Positions 1-9,864 are shown, counted from the first letter of the stretch. The stretch: 64,000 nt of DNA from Rhynchopus sp. YZ270_cl-10 (GCA_964035575.1 OZ037839.1:682001-746000), one strand, 5' to 3'. A program made the numbers and translations. Notes: a model not told the origin generated them from the sequence alone.

Positions 1-1793
1 GTCTGCCAGTTGTATCCGTGACGCCAGCTTCGGTCGTCGTCCCAGGAGCGCCAGATCATTTCTTCGGTGATACTGCTTTTGGCGAACCCGGTGCTTCCTT
101 GATAAATGTTGACAGTGAGGGGGCATCCGTCGACGCCTTCCTTTGACATAGCGAAGGTAGTAGGGTTTGGTGTACGAAGCACTCCAGATTCTTGGATCCG
201 AACCTTTTCGAGACATACAGGGCGGCCAAAGTCGAGGAGAATGTTGCACACATCGCCGGTCCCCGTTAGACACTCCCAATCTGTGGAAGCATCGCCGTCT
301 CTTGCCGTGCCAAGAGTTGTGTCGACGGTGGTGGACCCCAAAGAACTGACCTGAACAGGGTTTAACTCCTTCCAGCCGACGTTGCGGTGGATTTGGAAGT
401 CGCTCAGTACCGGCATGACCTGAACCTGTGGTATCGTTCCGGTCAGTCCGTTTGCACCGATGTGGAAGGTGACAACGTTGTAGAGCGCATTCACAAAGCC
501 CTGCGCGAGAGATCCGGTCAGAATGTTGTTTGAGACCTTCAGTGTGACAAGACCGGGTGCTACCGTTTTATCTGGGATTGTACCGGAAAAGTCGTTGTCA
601 CTCAGAGAATACTCTTCGATAACGCGGAAGTTGTCGAGACAAGGTAGCGTTCCGGTCAGCCGGTTCTCCCATCCCTGGAGGCGCTCTAATAAGGGATACG
701 CAGTCTGATGGCACGGCAGCGTTCCGGTCATAAGGTTGCGGTAGAAGGTGAGATCGGTTAAAGCGTTCAATGGTGTCGGGTTGGGGGCCAACGCTTCCAT
801 GCCTTGAAGAAAGTTGTCTTCAACGAAGATGCTCTCCAACGTCGGCTGCACCAACGGAGAAAACGGCGGCACCTGCCCGACCAACCGATTATGCGACAAA
901 TCAAAATACCGCAGCCTCGTCATTGTATTCAGAGGAGGCACCGTGCCGAACACCTCCCTTTGCTCATCTATCTGCAAATGCTCTGCGACCGTCATATCCG
1001 TAAAATCTGGGATCGTCCCTGTCAGCAAATTGTTACTATGGATCTTCAGAGTAACCAGCTTTGTAAACTGCCCTGTTGGACCTGTAGAAAACGTTGGGAT
1101 CGACCCGGTCAGTTTATCGTTATTCCAGAGCACAAAGGTTTTTATGTTGGTTAGCATCAGAAGTGACGGAATGCTTCCCTGCACATTAGTGGATTGGAGA
1201 TGATATTCTTCGAGAGTGGTCAGTGTATCGAATGGAGGGAAGGCTGCGTTTGAGAAGGGCCCGTAGAAGTAGAGGTTGCGGTACGTCTCTGGGTGTTTCG
1301 TCCAGTAGTCCGGGAGGTCCCCGGTGTGGCTGTTTCCAAGACGCAGCTCGTAGAGGTTGGGTGTGTTCTCTAGTTCGTTGGGAAAGGTTCCGGAGATGGA
1401 GTTTCCTTGGAGGCGGAGGACCTCCAGGTCGGGTAAGTCTTTGAGAACGCCGTTAGGGAATGTGCCCCAGAGGTTGTTGTTGTCAAGGTCGATTGTGACG
1501 ACTTCGCAAAAGGGGCAAAGACGGCACTGCACGCCAGCCCAGCCGCCGTTTTCGCATGGATCGCCGGTCATCCACCCGCTGTAGCTGTTCCAAGTGCATT
1601 TGCAGTTAACCGGATTTGCTGCCTTACAGCATTGCACAACATTCTTCGGCCAAGTTGCGGTATAGATTTTACCTAATGCAGCGATTGCAGCGGGGTCGGT
1701 GACGCAGTTGCAGAAGGGGAGGAGGAGGAGGAGGAGGAGAAGAAGGGGGGTGGAGAGAAGGGTTCGTTGGCGTGGTGGGCGAGTGCGGAACAT
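1..1793 (-). CDS. Secreted LRR protein with discoidin-like segment (partial)
   Basis: The frame is open from an ATG at 1793 to the left edge, about 597 codons, and the 3' end lies outside the window. A basic start followed by eight leucines (STPLLLLLLLLPFCNC) is a clear signal peptide. A cysteine-rich cap follows (motifs VQCCKAANPVNCKC and DPCENGGWAGVQC), then about a dozen leucine-rich repeats of the L-x-G-x-I/L-P type (GSIPSLL, TGTIPDF, SGTIPDK), the class typical of plants and stramenopiles. From about residue 490 the LRRs stop and a segment with ARDGDASTDWECLTG and ILLDFGRPVCLEKVRI resembles the start of an F5/8 type C (discoidin) beta-sandwich. The likely role is a secreted or surface recognition protein. 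Whether it has a membrane span or kinase cannot be seen. The upstream leader is strongly pyrimidine-rich on the coding strand. The discoidin assignment is by motif only. Confidence 0.8.
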   Translation of the reverse strand, partial: MFRTRPPRQRTLLSTPLLLLLLLLLPFCNCVTDPAAIAALGKIYTATWPKNVVQCCKAANPVNCKCTWNSYSGWMTGDPCENGGWAGVQCRLCPFCEVVTIDLDNNNLWGTFPNGVLKDLPDLEVLRLQGNSISGTFPNELENTPNLYELRLGNSHTGDLPDYWTKHPETYRNLYFYGPFSNAAFPPFDTLTTLEEYHLQSTNVQGSIPSLLMLTNIKTFVLWNNDKLTGSIPTFSTGPTGQFTKLVTLKIHSNNLLTGTIPDFTDMTVAEHLQIDEQREVFGTVPPLNTMTRLRYFDLSHNRLVGQVPPFSPLVQPTLESIFVEDNFLQGMEALAPNPTPLNALTDLTFYRNLMTGTLPCHQTAYPLLERLQGWENRLTGTLPCLDNFRVIEEYSLSDNDFSGTIPDKTVAPGLVTLKVSNNILTGSLAQGFVNALYNVVTFHIGANGLTGTIPQVQVMPVLSDFQIHRNVGWKELNPVQVSSLGSTTVDTTLGTARDGDASTDWECLTGTGDVCNILLDFGRPVCLEKVRIQESGVLRTPNPTTFAMSKEGVDGCPLTVNIYQGSTGFAKSSITEEMIWRSWDDDRSWRHGYNWQ

Positions 1794-1850
1794 TGTTAGA
1801 GGAAGGGGAAAAGAGGGGATGTGGGGGGGAGGGGGGAGGGGAAATTGAGT
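1794..1850 (-). promoter_or_regulatory. Pyrimidine-rich leader of the LRR gene
   Basis: Read on the minus strand, about 55 bases directly before the LRR ATG are almost all C and T. Similar tracts lie upstream of the TYW4 start (9061-9120) and the EML start (59441-59490). Inference: a core promoter or 5' UTR element shared by some single-exon genes. Confidence 0.35.
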
Positions 1851-2567
1851 TCTGTTGAAAGTGTGAAGTACAAAGAAAATTGAAAAAAAAATTGTGGGGT
1901 GGGGTAGAGGGAAGGATATGTCATTTCTCCAGAGACATTTCGTGGTTTTGATTCTGTGGGTAGTCGAGTATGAGCGTGAATGGTATGCAGATGTGTGGCG
2001 ATTGCATAGGAAGAGGAAGACTTCGAGTTGGCGAGTACAGGAGAAACACCTTGGTGAAGACGAAGGTGTTCTCGCCGCTGGATCTGCTCCTGCACAGTAT
2101 GGAGACACAGGGGCCGTATCTGAATTAATTAAACAGACCGACTCTGGATAGATCACCAAAACGAATAAGTGGGCGAACAGCTTGCGCTGGATTTCAAAGA
2201 GGTCGCGGGGGAGTTGATCCCTGCATTCAAACAAAAACCCCCAGTTGCTGTTTGACCTAGAGTATTTTAAAGTCTCTCCGAAAACGAAGAAGAAAGAAGA
2301 AGCTTCGGCAAAACGAACGGGTCGACTGAGGTAACCGCAGAAGAGGCAACGGTAGACTCTAAGTCCGAGACCGCTGAGGGGCAACACAGATTAGGGAAAT
2401 GGGGTCTTGATCATGAAGAAACTTATCAGAGATGTGGGGCTTTTATTTATGATGTCGAAGGAGAAGCGATCTAAAAAACAAAAAAGCGTGGGGGGGACCT
2501 GGCCCCCCGGTCACCTGCGGGGTTATTTTAGTTTTATTGATCAAATAGAAGTGAAATTCTATTATTT
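1851..2567. other. Intergenic, no gene recognised
   Basis: Short open frames on both strands (for example 1894-2151 plus) have no recognisable domain. The stretch separates the divergent end of the LRR gene from the 3' flank of ANK1. Confidence 0.5.
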
Positions 2568-2690
2568 CAGGCACGTTGTCACATAAAAAAACGTTGGAAA
2601 AAAGAAAAGTAAAAAGAAAATAGTTTCGGCCCCTGCCCCTAGCCTACAAAAAAAAACCTACATGGGGGCCTCGTCAATAGGTATACCAAT
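2568..2690 (-). repeat. 3' flank module of the ANK family
   Basis: This stretch matches 33119-33230 closely by eye: both share AAAACGTTGGAAAAAAGAAA, a CCCCTGCCCCTA block and a CTACAYGGG block. Each copy lies downstream of an ANK-family stop codon (ANK1 here, ANK3 there), so duplication carried the 3' flank along with the gene. Confidence 0.6.
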
Positions 2691-2754
2691 AGGGTCACCT
2701 GGGGGGGATTGTGCCTGTGCAATCAGTGAATCGCTGAATGAGCTCTTCTTACAC

Positions 2755-3009
2755 TTACTTCTGCATGTCTGCCACATCATTCAGTGTGTTGGAGCCCGTT
2801 CTGTTCGTCACATCTATTCTGGAGGCATCGGCATCAACAGGTTGTTGCTCTGCTCCTGCATGCTGACGTGACTCTCCCATGTACTCCCATGTCGCACGCA
2901 TTGAGAGAAGTGTGTTGCGCAAGAGTTCCTTTTCTGCTGAATCTGTGCAATCAGTGAATCGCTGAATCAGTTCGTTCTGCACTTCCTCCTGCATGCTGAC
3001 AACTTCACG
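2755..3009 (-). pseudogene. Out-of-frame tail of ANK1
   Basis: This continues ANK1 in another frame: one more coiled unit (MQEEVQNELIQRFTDC, then LLSMRATWEYMGESRQ) and the family C-terminus NTLNDVADMQK. The break lies near 3005-3015, where ANK2 and ANK4 read through a GTGTGAC-type stretch and this copy is about two bases shorter. ANK3 ends in the matching NTLHDVADLQK, so this tail is the ancestral end. Just past the stop the DNA still resembles the next unit (ELIQRFTDC-like), so the family stop itself appears to have arisen by decay of a unit. Confidence 0.65.
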
Positions 3010-5401
3010 AAATGGCAACTTCAGCAGCAACAAGTGCAAGCTCCGGTGCGGAAAGGGACGTCGCCATGTGTTCCCAAGCAGCACGAATTGGTTCAAGTTT
3101 CTCGCGCAAGCGCTTCTTTGCTGCTGAATCCATTTGACTCAGTTCGCTGAGTGCTGCTGTGTTTGTCACATCTGCCTGGATGTCGGCAACGTCGGCATCA
3201 ACGACGCCACCTGCCTGATCCACTTCCTGCTCCACGCCTACCATAAGATAACGCACAGTCTCCGTGCCTCCCTCTTCCGCAGCAGTAATCAGACATGTCA
3301 CCTTCTGTATTTTGTGTTCTTTTCTGTCCCCTGCAGCAGCTTCAAAGTGCTGTGATAGCTCCTCGATATGTTCTGTGACACGCAGTTCCGCACCAGCTTC
3401 CACCAACAGATTCACAATGTCGCGGTCCACTCCCATGCACGCACAGACAAGAGGCGAAGGTCCTCTGTCGTCCCATTTCTCGATGCGTGCACCTGAATCA
3501 ATGAGCTCCTGCACCTTAGCTGCATATGATTTGGGGTAACGCGCTGCTGCATCGAAACGGATATTGCCATTGCCCTGTATATGCAGCCGTGCACCCGCTT
3601 CTAGCAACATCCTCACGATATGGACCTCACCCGCCCGACAAGCCATCATCAGAGGCGAACAGACCAACTCGCTCTTTGCTTCCACGTCTGCACCTGCATC
3701 AATGAGCAAGTGCATCACAGCTGCATGTGTGCTCCATACATGTAGGTCTGTACGTGGATCCGACTCAGCCTCATCATCAGTGAGTACCTCCACCACAGAC
3801 TCAGTGTCATTGTTCTCCACTGCGTGGTGCAACGCAGTCCAGTGCTTAGCATCAACGAGGTCCACACGCACCTCTGGCATGCACAGTAGGCTTTTCACAA
3901 TCGTCGTGAATCCACCAGCAGACGCAATCATGAGACATGTCTCGCCATCTGGGTCTCTTGCACCCACATCCGCACCTGCTCGAATCAGTACCTTCACAAC
4001 ATCATTCGCGTCTGACATACAACCCGACAACAGAGGCGAGCGCCCCAAGGAATCCTTTTTCTCGATGTCTGCCCCTGCATCAATGAGCACCTGCACCGTA
4101 TCTGCCTGGTTAAAGTGGTTTAGACCCACATCAGGCAGGTTTCCAGCAACTGCCTTGTGCAACGCAGTGCGTGCGTACTTCCCACCTACCTGATCCACAT
4201 CCACCTGCCCCAAGCTCACCAGATAGCGCACAGTCTCCGTGTGTCCCTTACGCGAAGCAACGATAAGACATGTTTCGGCGTCGGTGCGTGCTAGACGCAG
4301 GTCCGCACCAGCTTGAATCAACATTTTCACAATATCGAGGCACCCTGCAAAGCACGCAAGGAGAAGAGGCGTATGTCCATCAGAGTCCTTTTCCTCGATG
4401 TCTGCACCTGCATCAATGAGCACCTGCACCACATCTGCACGTCCTTCCTCCACTGCCTCGTGCAACGTAGAGTTGCTGTGGCTGCAATCAGTGAATCGCT
4501 GAATCAGTTCTTTCTGCACTTCCTCCTGCATGCTGACAACTCCACGAAGTGTGTTGGAGCTTGTTCTGTTTCTCACATCAGTTCTGTAAACATCTGCATC
4601 AACAGGTTGCTGCTCTGCTCCTGCATGCTGACGTGACTCTGCCATGTGTTCCCATGTCGCACGCATTGAGAGAAGTGTGTTGCGCAAGAGTTCCTTTTCT
4701 GCTGAATCTGTGCAATCAGTGAATCGCTGAATCAGTTCGTTCTGCACTTCCTCCTGCATGCTGACAACACCACGCAGTGTGTTGGAACCTGTTCTCTTTG
4801 TCACATCTGTTCTGGAAACATCAGCATCAACAGGTTGCTGCTCTGCTCCTGCACGCTGACGTGACTCTGCCTTGTGTTCCCATGTCGCACGCATTGAGAG
4901 AAGTCTGTTGCGCAAGAGTTCCTTTTCTGCTGAATCTGTGCAATCAGTGAATCGCTGAATCAGCTCTTTCTGCACTTCCTCCTGCATGCTGACAACTTGA
5001 CGAAGTGTGACAGCATCATCATCAACAAGTGCAAGCTCCGGTGCGGCAAGGGACGTCCCCATGTGTTCCCAAGCAGCACGAATTGGTTCAAGTTTCTCGC
5101 GCAGGTGCTTCTTTGCTGCTGAATCCATTTGACTCAGTTCGCTGAGTGCTGCTGTGTTTGTCACATCTGCCTGGATGTTGCGACATGTCTTGCCATCTCG
5201 GTCTCTTGCACCCACATCCGCACACCCCACAGACTCCTCGAAATGCTTGCTCTCCAGCTCGCTGGAAAGCTTTCGTGCGTAGAAGTCCCTGTAGCCTTGG
5301 GGAAGCTGTAGAAATAAGGGTTTTTGGGGATCGATTTCTAGAAAAGCTGATGAAGTTTCGTTGTTTCGTATGTGATAAAATTGGGGGTGTTCACACCCCA
5401 T
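3005..5401 (-). CDS. ANK1: ankyrin/coiled-unit family member, shortened
   Basis: An open frame of 798 codons from an ATG at 5401. That ATG overlaps the TYW4 stop codon by 11 bases, so it may not be a genuine gene start. Residues 1-55 are unique. An abrupt ankyrin scrap (CADVGARDRDGKTC) then joins the family linker (DVTNTAALSELSQMD) and three coiled units with MQEEVQ and IQRFTDC. The last unit runs into an ankyrin block (IQRFTDCSHSNSTLHEAVEE), which has VLIDAGADIE, HTPLLLAC and AKSELVCSPLMMACRAGE and is followed by a second linker. The frame ends at 3005, and the rest of the family C-terminus lies at 2755-3009 in another frame. The order and scrap ends suggest a rearranged, 5'-truncated copy placed about 160 bp behind TYW4. 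Ankyrin repeats mediate protein binding; no catalytic domain is present. It may be a pseudogene. Confidence 0.65.
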   Translation of the reverse strand: MGCEHPQFYHIRNNETSSAFLEIDPQKPLFLQLPQGYRDFYARKLSSELESKHFEESVGCADVGARDRDGKTCRNIQADVTNTAALSELSQMDSAAKKHLREKLEPIRAAWEHMGTSLAAPELALVDDDAVTLRQVVSMQEEVQKELIQRFTDCTDSAEKELLRNRLLSMRATWEHKAESRQRAGAEQQPVDADVSRTDVTKRTGSNTLRGVVSMQEEVQNELIQRFTDCTDSAEKELLRNTLLSMRATWEHMAESRQHAGAEQQPVDADVYRTDVRNRTSSNTLRGVVSMQEEVQKELIQRFTDCSHSNSTLHEAVEEGRADVVQVLIDAGADIEEKDSDGHTPLLLACFAGCLDIVKMLIQAGADLRLARTDAETCLIVASRKGHTETVRYLVSLGQVDVDQVGGKYARTALHKAVAGNLPDVGLNHFNQADTVQVLIDAGADIEKKDSLGRSPLLSGCMSDANDVVKVLIRAGADVGARDPDGETCLMIASAGGFTTIVKSLLCMPEVRVDLVDAKHWTALHHAVENNDTESVVEVLTDDEAESDPRTDLHVWSTHAAVMHLLIDAGADVEAKSELVCSPLMMACRAGEVHIVRMLLEAGARLHIQGNGNIRFDAAARYPKSYAAKVQELIDSGARIEKWDDRGPSPLVCACMGVDRDIVNLLVEAGAELRVTEHIEELSQHFEAAAGDRKEHKIQKVTCLITAAEEGGTETVRYLMVGVEQEVDQAGGVVDADVADIQADVTNTAALSELSQMDSAAKKRLREKLEPIRAAWEHMATSLSAPELALVAAEVAIS

Positions 5402-8400
5402 TGCTTGGGGGTGAAAAAAAGGGGGGGAAATATACGTTTTCAAGCATCGCGTGGACCTTGGCCATTGTCTTCTGCGCCTCCCCTGCGTGGATGAGGTCCT
5501 TGTTGCCGTAGATATCGTTCTTCTCGTACACCTCCTTGGGAAGATGCTTCCACATGATGTTCACTGAGATGGACGCATCCTGCGCCCACGTGGTGTGGAA
5601 CCACAGTGCAGGGATGAAGAGTGAGTCGCCAGGCTGCAGCAGCACATGCCTCCCCTTTGCTAACGCCTTGTTCACGAGGGGGTAGGCCTTGAGGTCACAC
5701 GACGTCACATCGCCTGCCAACGACGAGCTTCCATCAATGTACAAATTCTGAACCTCCTCCGGCGGGAACAAAATAACGTGCTTCACCCCAGACACCTGAA
5801 ACAGCATTCCATCTGTGATGTCATAGTGACACCAAGTGATCACATCCTTCGAGGAAACCCGCAGGGCGCTAGAGAACAACCCTTCGTCATCAAGCGTTCG
5901 CTGTAAAAATCCTGGTGCCTTAAAGTCGTCTGCCACTTCAGGCATGGTGTCCCAGAAGTTTGCAGGGTCTTTCCTCATGTTTTTCCCGACGGAACGGAAG
6001 AAAAGGTATTCTGAGTGGTTTTCGCTGAGGATTGTGCCCTTCAGGAGCTCGGAAAACGTCATGGCCTTGAAGCTGTAGTTTCTGGGGTGGAAGGTGAGTT
6101 CGGGTTGCTTGCAGACCCCGACGCTGACCTGCTTCTCGCCTATCTTCTCCTTTAGGTAGTCTGGTGTCCACTTCGCGAAACACTCTCCGAAGTCGCATTT
6201 CATGACGACTGGCTGCCGTTTTTTGTATATGTTTGCCCACTGCGCAAAGGTCGGATGGTTCACACGAACAACCGCATCACACTGCTTCCCAACGGAAGAG
6301 AACCCCTTCCCCGAAGCGCTCGAAGAGTCGAGATACGCAATTCTGGGCTTATTCAAGAAGGTCCCGTACGTCGAGCACTGTGCACCCCCACCCATGATCA
6401 GGAAGGTGCGCGGTTGGAATGGCACAATCAAATGTCTCGTGAGAAGCATCGAGTTGCCCCCACCGCCTTCTGTCACCGGGACGTCGGTGACAACCTGTTT
6501 GAAGCTGACTTTGTCGCCAATGAGGTCGAAAATGATGAGATATGCATCAGAGTCACCAACACCTCCGGTACGTTCCTGCAGAGAGGACCCCCCGACAACA
6601 AGAAGCGCGTCATCTGCTGGTGCTGTCGCATGGCTCATTCTTGGTGGAGGTGCCCAGCCTGTTCCGGAATGCTCGACTGCTCTCCATGATAGGATCGCCA
6701 CCTGGAACACCCAGACGTCGGAGAGCAGTGCAGTCTCCCCTTGGCCACCGTGCAGCACAATGTCACCAGAATTCATTTTTGTTAATGTTGCGGAGTGGCG
6801 GGGCTGCGGCGACGCCTTTCCTTCCCAGGTCAACTCCCGCCAGGATTTGGTTTCAACAGAATACACCCAGGTGTCCGCCAGGAACCCTTCCGCCATTCCT
6901 CCAAACAAAAGCGCCTCGCTCTCCCCCAAGGATGCCATACAATGCCGTTGACGAGGTCCCGGGCAGACAGATGGGGCAGCCTCAACCTCAGCATCACCCT
7001 CAGCCTCTGTGTTCTCCTCACTCGACCACACCAAGCTGTTCACATGAAGAAGATAAATCTGTTTACTACAGAGCTCCCCCTTCAGAGTCACCCCTCCATG
7101 CAACAGCATGTAGTCCCCTGCCATAGCTGCGGCATGGTAGTGCCGTTCTACAGGCACGTTCCCGGAGGGGGTCTCATAATTTCTCAGCACCTTCGGAAGG
7201 GAAAGGTCGATAATGGTGAGCCCCCCTTCCCCATACACATAGGCGGCGTATAGTCTACTGTGAGCACCTTTTGAGAGGATGGTTGGTTGGCAGGTTACCA
7301 CTGTGTGGCTCATTCCCAAGCAAAAATCGCCGAGTTTGCGGAGGAAATGCATTCTTGAGACTTGTTGTGAAGAAAGTGGAGCCGATTTTTCGGTAAGAGT
7401 TGCCGCAGTAGTAGTAAGAGTGGTGTTTGCGGAGGAGTAGGAGAAGAGCACTGCGTGGAGGAGTGATTCTGTTAGGTCCTCCCAGTCGCCTATTGGCTGG
7501 ATTGCGGTGATCCGTTCCATTTCTTCTTTATCAGCAAGAAGGTCTTGGAGGAGGGAGTACGGTGATGCAGAAACTACGCCGGTGGAGGCGAGCTGCTCCC
7601 TCAAGCGTTCTCCAACCTTCGCGACAGAAGGGAAGTTGTGTACTGAAAGAAGCGGTCTTCCTGCCTGCTCTGCAACCGCAGTCACAATACCACCGTATGT
7701 GTCCTGAGGATAAACATCGTCCCACCCAATCACATCTACCGGAGACCCCTCCGCAATCACCTTAATCCTCTCCAACAACACTGCACCACGCTCCACAGAC
7801 ATCGCAGACAACACCGAATCCAAAACAAACAGATATCTGCAGGGAAGCTCTCCGTCACTCCCTGCAAGCTGTTCAAGAGCCTCGGGGAGGTCTGCCAGAC
7901 TCTCGGCCTGCATGGTACTATACACCGATTCTGGGATTCCTGAGTACATCTGCGCACGCTTCTCTACGACCGACGCTTCATCAATGTCAACGAAGGAGAC
8001 ACCAGGGGGGGTTGCTGCAGCCTCTTCCCTTTCCTCATGCTCCTCTGCTTCGGGTTCCTTTTCCATGGAGGAGTCTTCTTGAGCGGGGAGGGGTGGGTCG
8101 CTTGCATCGGGTGTGTCAGTGTCGATGTCAGAATGGTCACCTTCTGTCTCTGGGTTGGAGGTGTGCTGTGCGTCCTCGATGGGGGAAGTGTTGGTGGTTG
8201 CTGTGGTGTTGAGTGTAGGGTCTGCTTCGGGGTCGTTCTGTTCAGGTTCAATGGAGATAGCAACTTCGGTTGCTTCGGTTGGAGGTGCATGTTGCGCAGC
8301 AAGGCTAAGGAGCATAGAGTCAAACCCACACCCAACACACGCCACAACAGCTTTTCCTGGCACATCCCGCGCCATCCATTCTTCAATCCCTTTGACAATC

Positions 8401-9020
8401 CGTTGTGCCTTCATAAAATGAAGAAGCTGCGAATGAGAGGGTTTGTAACTACTCAAATTCGGTGCCGCAGTGTCCACCCGCCCCTTTGAGGCACGGCGTG
8501 TCTTCATTGTGTCATCTAAGGCAGGGTCGGATCCGTGGTGGCTTCCTTCTTCTGCGTTGATAGTTCCGTTCATTGAGTGGTGGGCAATGAATTGGTCAGC
8601 GTAGACTGTAGGTAACACCTTCTCTTTGGAACGGAGGTACCCTTTTGCACAGCCCTCTGAGAACGCTAGGGCACGGTCGTATAATACAGAGTGGTGCGCG
8701 TTGTTGCTGGGGGCAGGGGCAGGTTTGTCTACCCCAGCTCCAGGACCTCTTCTGTTGACTACACCAGGAAGGGATCGTTTGCCTGTAGTAGGGGTGCATT
8801 TCTGTGGCATAGGGGATGCCTGACGGACACGAGAGTTTTTCGGTACAGCAAGCCTCGCAATGGTGCTTTGTGTTGCCTTTGGTGGGGCTGCCCCGGAGGC
8901 AATTGTAGGAGCATTCACAGCAGATCCCGCACCTGCCTTCGCTGCAGGCACAGCAGCAGATGGGGTCGTGGCCATCGGTGTCTTGGCCACGGGGAACTTG
9001 TACCCCCTTGTGGGAATCAT
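5391..9020 (-). CDS. TYW4: TYW4-type tRNA wybutosine enzyme, LCM-Kelch-JmjC
   Basis: Single exon, 1209 codons. The first true ATG is at 9020 (MIPTRGYKFPV); further upstream in frame there is only a GTG. After an Ala/Pro-rich leader come YDRALAFSEGCAKGYL and the SAM-binding motif VACVGCGFDSMLLSL near residue 232, typical of the leucine carboxyl methyltransferase family, interrupted by an acidic low-complexity insert. Residues about 590-810 form Kelch blades (MLLHGG, ALLFGG, LLVVGG). The C-terminus is a cupin_8/JmjC domain with the iron ligands H-x-D (WCHYDITDG, about 1063) and the distal His in ALWFHTTWAQD (about 1143). Yeast Ppm2/TYW4 and LCMT2 methylate and methoxycarbonylate wybutosine of tRNA-Phe. 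The JmjC part is related to the TYW5 hydroxylase, and both metal-binding positions look intact. Cytosolic tRNA modification is expected. The stop is at 5391; ANK1 begins at once downstream. Confidence 0.88.
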   Translation of the reverse strand: MIPTRGYKFPVAKTPMATTPSAAVPAAKAGAGSAVNAPTIASGAAPPKATQSTIARLAVPKNSRVRQASPMPQKCTPTTGKRSLPGVVNRRGPGAGVDKPAPAPSNNAHHSVLYDRALAFSEGCAKGYLRSKEKVLPTVYADQFIAHHSMNGTINAEEGSHHGSDPALDDTMKTRRASKGRVDTAAPNLSSYKPSHSQLLHFMKAQRIVKGIEEWMARDVPGKAVVACVGCGFDSMLLSLAAQHAPPTEATEVAISIEPEQNDPEADPTLNTTATTNTSPIEDAQHTSNPETEGDHSDIDTDTPDASDPPLPAQEDSSMEKEPEAEEHEEREEAAATPPGVSFVDIDEASVVEKRAQMYSGIPESVYSTMQAESLADLPEALEQLAGSDGELPCRYLFVLDSVLSAMSVERGAVLLERIKVIAEGSPVDVIGWDDVYPQDTYGGIVTAVAEQAGRPLLSVHNFPSVAKVGERLREQLASTGVVSASPYSLLQDLLADKEEMERITAIQPIGDWEDLTESLLHAVLFSYSSANTTLTTTAATLTEKSAPLSSQQVSRMHFLRKLGDFCLGMSHTVVTCQPTILSKGAHSRLYAAYVYGEGGLTIIDLSLPKVLRNYETPSGNVPVERHYHAAAMAGDYMLLHGGVTLKGELCSKQIYLLHVNSLVWSSEENTEAEGDAEVEAAPSVCPGPRQRHCMASLGESEALLFGGMAEGFLADTWVYSVETKSWRELTWEGKASPQPRHSATLTKMNSGDIVLHGGQGETALLSDVWVFQVAILSWRAVEHSGTGWAPPPRMSHATAPADDALLVVGGSSLQERTGGVGDSDAYLIIFDLIGDKVSFKQVVTDVPVTEGGGGNSMLLTRHLIVPFQPRTFLIMGGGAQCSTYGTFLNKPRIAYLDSSSASGKGFSSVGKQCDAVVRVNHPTFAQWANIYKKRQPVVMKCDFGECFAKWTPDYLKEKIGEKQVSVGVCKQPELTFHPRNYSFKAMTFSELLKGTILSENHSEYLFFRSVGKNMRKDPANFWDTMPEVADDFKAPGFLQRTLDDEGLFSSALRVSSKDVITWCHYDITDGMLFQVSGVKHVILFPPEEVQNLYIDGSSSLAGDVTSCDLKAYPLVNKALAKGRHVLLQPGDSLFIPALWFHTTWAQDASISVNIMWKHLPKEVYEKNDIYGNKDLIHAGEAQKTMAKVHAMLENVYFPPFFSPPSNGV

Positions 9021-9034
9021 GCCGCCACCCTTAC

Positions 9035-9841
9035 CTACCCTAAAGAAGTAGCCAAGCACTGAAGGGTGATGGTGGGGAGGAGGAGGAGGAGGAGGAGGGG
9101 GGAGGAGAGAGGGAAGAGGGAAGGAAAATAGAAACTTATAGACTCATCACACGAGAACCCCCATCCTTTTTTTACAAAGGATTCAACCTTACCCCTTCCG
9201 AAAATACAAAACCAATTCAAAGCGCTACCCGGGAAGGCAAATGGATGCTCGCAGCACTGGACATCCTTGCATCGTGGCGGGTAGAGGAGACATGTAGTGA
9301 GGATACCATTGCGGGGGTGGTGGTGAGGATGATGGAGGTAGGGCTGGTTCCGTACTGCACAGGAACCTGCGTTGCTTCCTCGGTCTGTGTCGCTGCATAC
9401 TCCTGCCTGACACGAAGGTGCACACCTGCAACGACAGTCGGTCCGTCTGGCACTACCTCTACAGAGACCCGTCGCACCACTAGCAGGGACGGGCGACAGC
9501 GGTGTGTAGTGCTCACCCTGAGGCTCTGGTCGTTGCTGCTGTCCCATGTCCATGCATAGCTTCTCACGTGGATGGTTGCAACGAAGTTCTCGTTCTGTGA
9601 TGTGAGTAAGTTTGGATGTGCAACACGTCACCCATTCCCACCCAACAATACCACATGCATTGGTCTCGCTGTGCACAAGAAAGGACGCATTGCATGAGGT
9701 CTTCATTACCGACAAAAACCATACCTGAGACAACGGCCTGCAGCAACGCTTGAGCACACCCCACATCTCTTGGATCTGTTCTGTGCTGTGTGCAGTGTTC
9801 TCCACATTAGTCGTTGCTGCGACCAGGAGACAGCAGAGCAT
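9035..9841 (-). other. Unassigned long open frame between TYW4 and ANK2
   Basis: 268 codons are open from an ATG at 9841 (MLCCLLVAATTNVENTA), ending 15 bases before the TYW4 ATG. It is cysteine-rich in the middle and hydrophobic at the start. The end reads through the pyrimidine-rich TYW4 leader, so at least that part is unlikely to be coding. The stretch 9225-9345 recurs at 33480-33600 behind ANK3 with matches in several frames. I do not recognise a family; it may be exon remains. Confidence 0.25.
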
Positions 9842-9864
9842 CACTACTGAGGGGGGGAACTCAC

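Noticed and set aside
523-1584. Plus-strand frames opposite the LRR gene
   Set aside because: Antisense shadows; the minus frame has signal peptide and LRRs.
9021-9059. TYW4 start at 9059
   Set aside because: The codon there is GTG; the first ATG is at 9020 and fits the domain layout.
9847-9864. An 18-bp intron (GTGAGT to TCAG) after the exon-like segment
   Set aside because: Removing it leaves an immediate stop, and a longer intron is equally possible.
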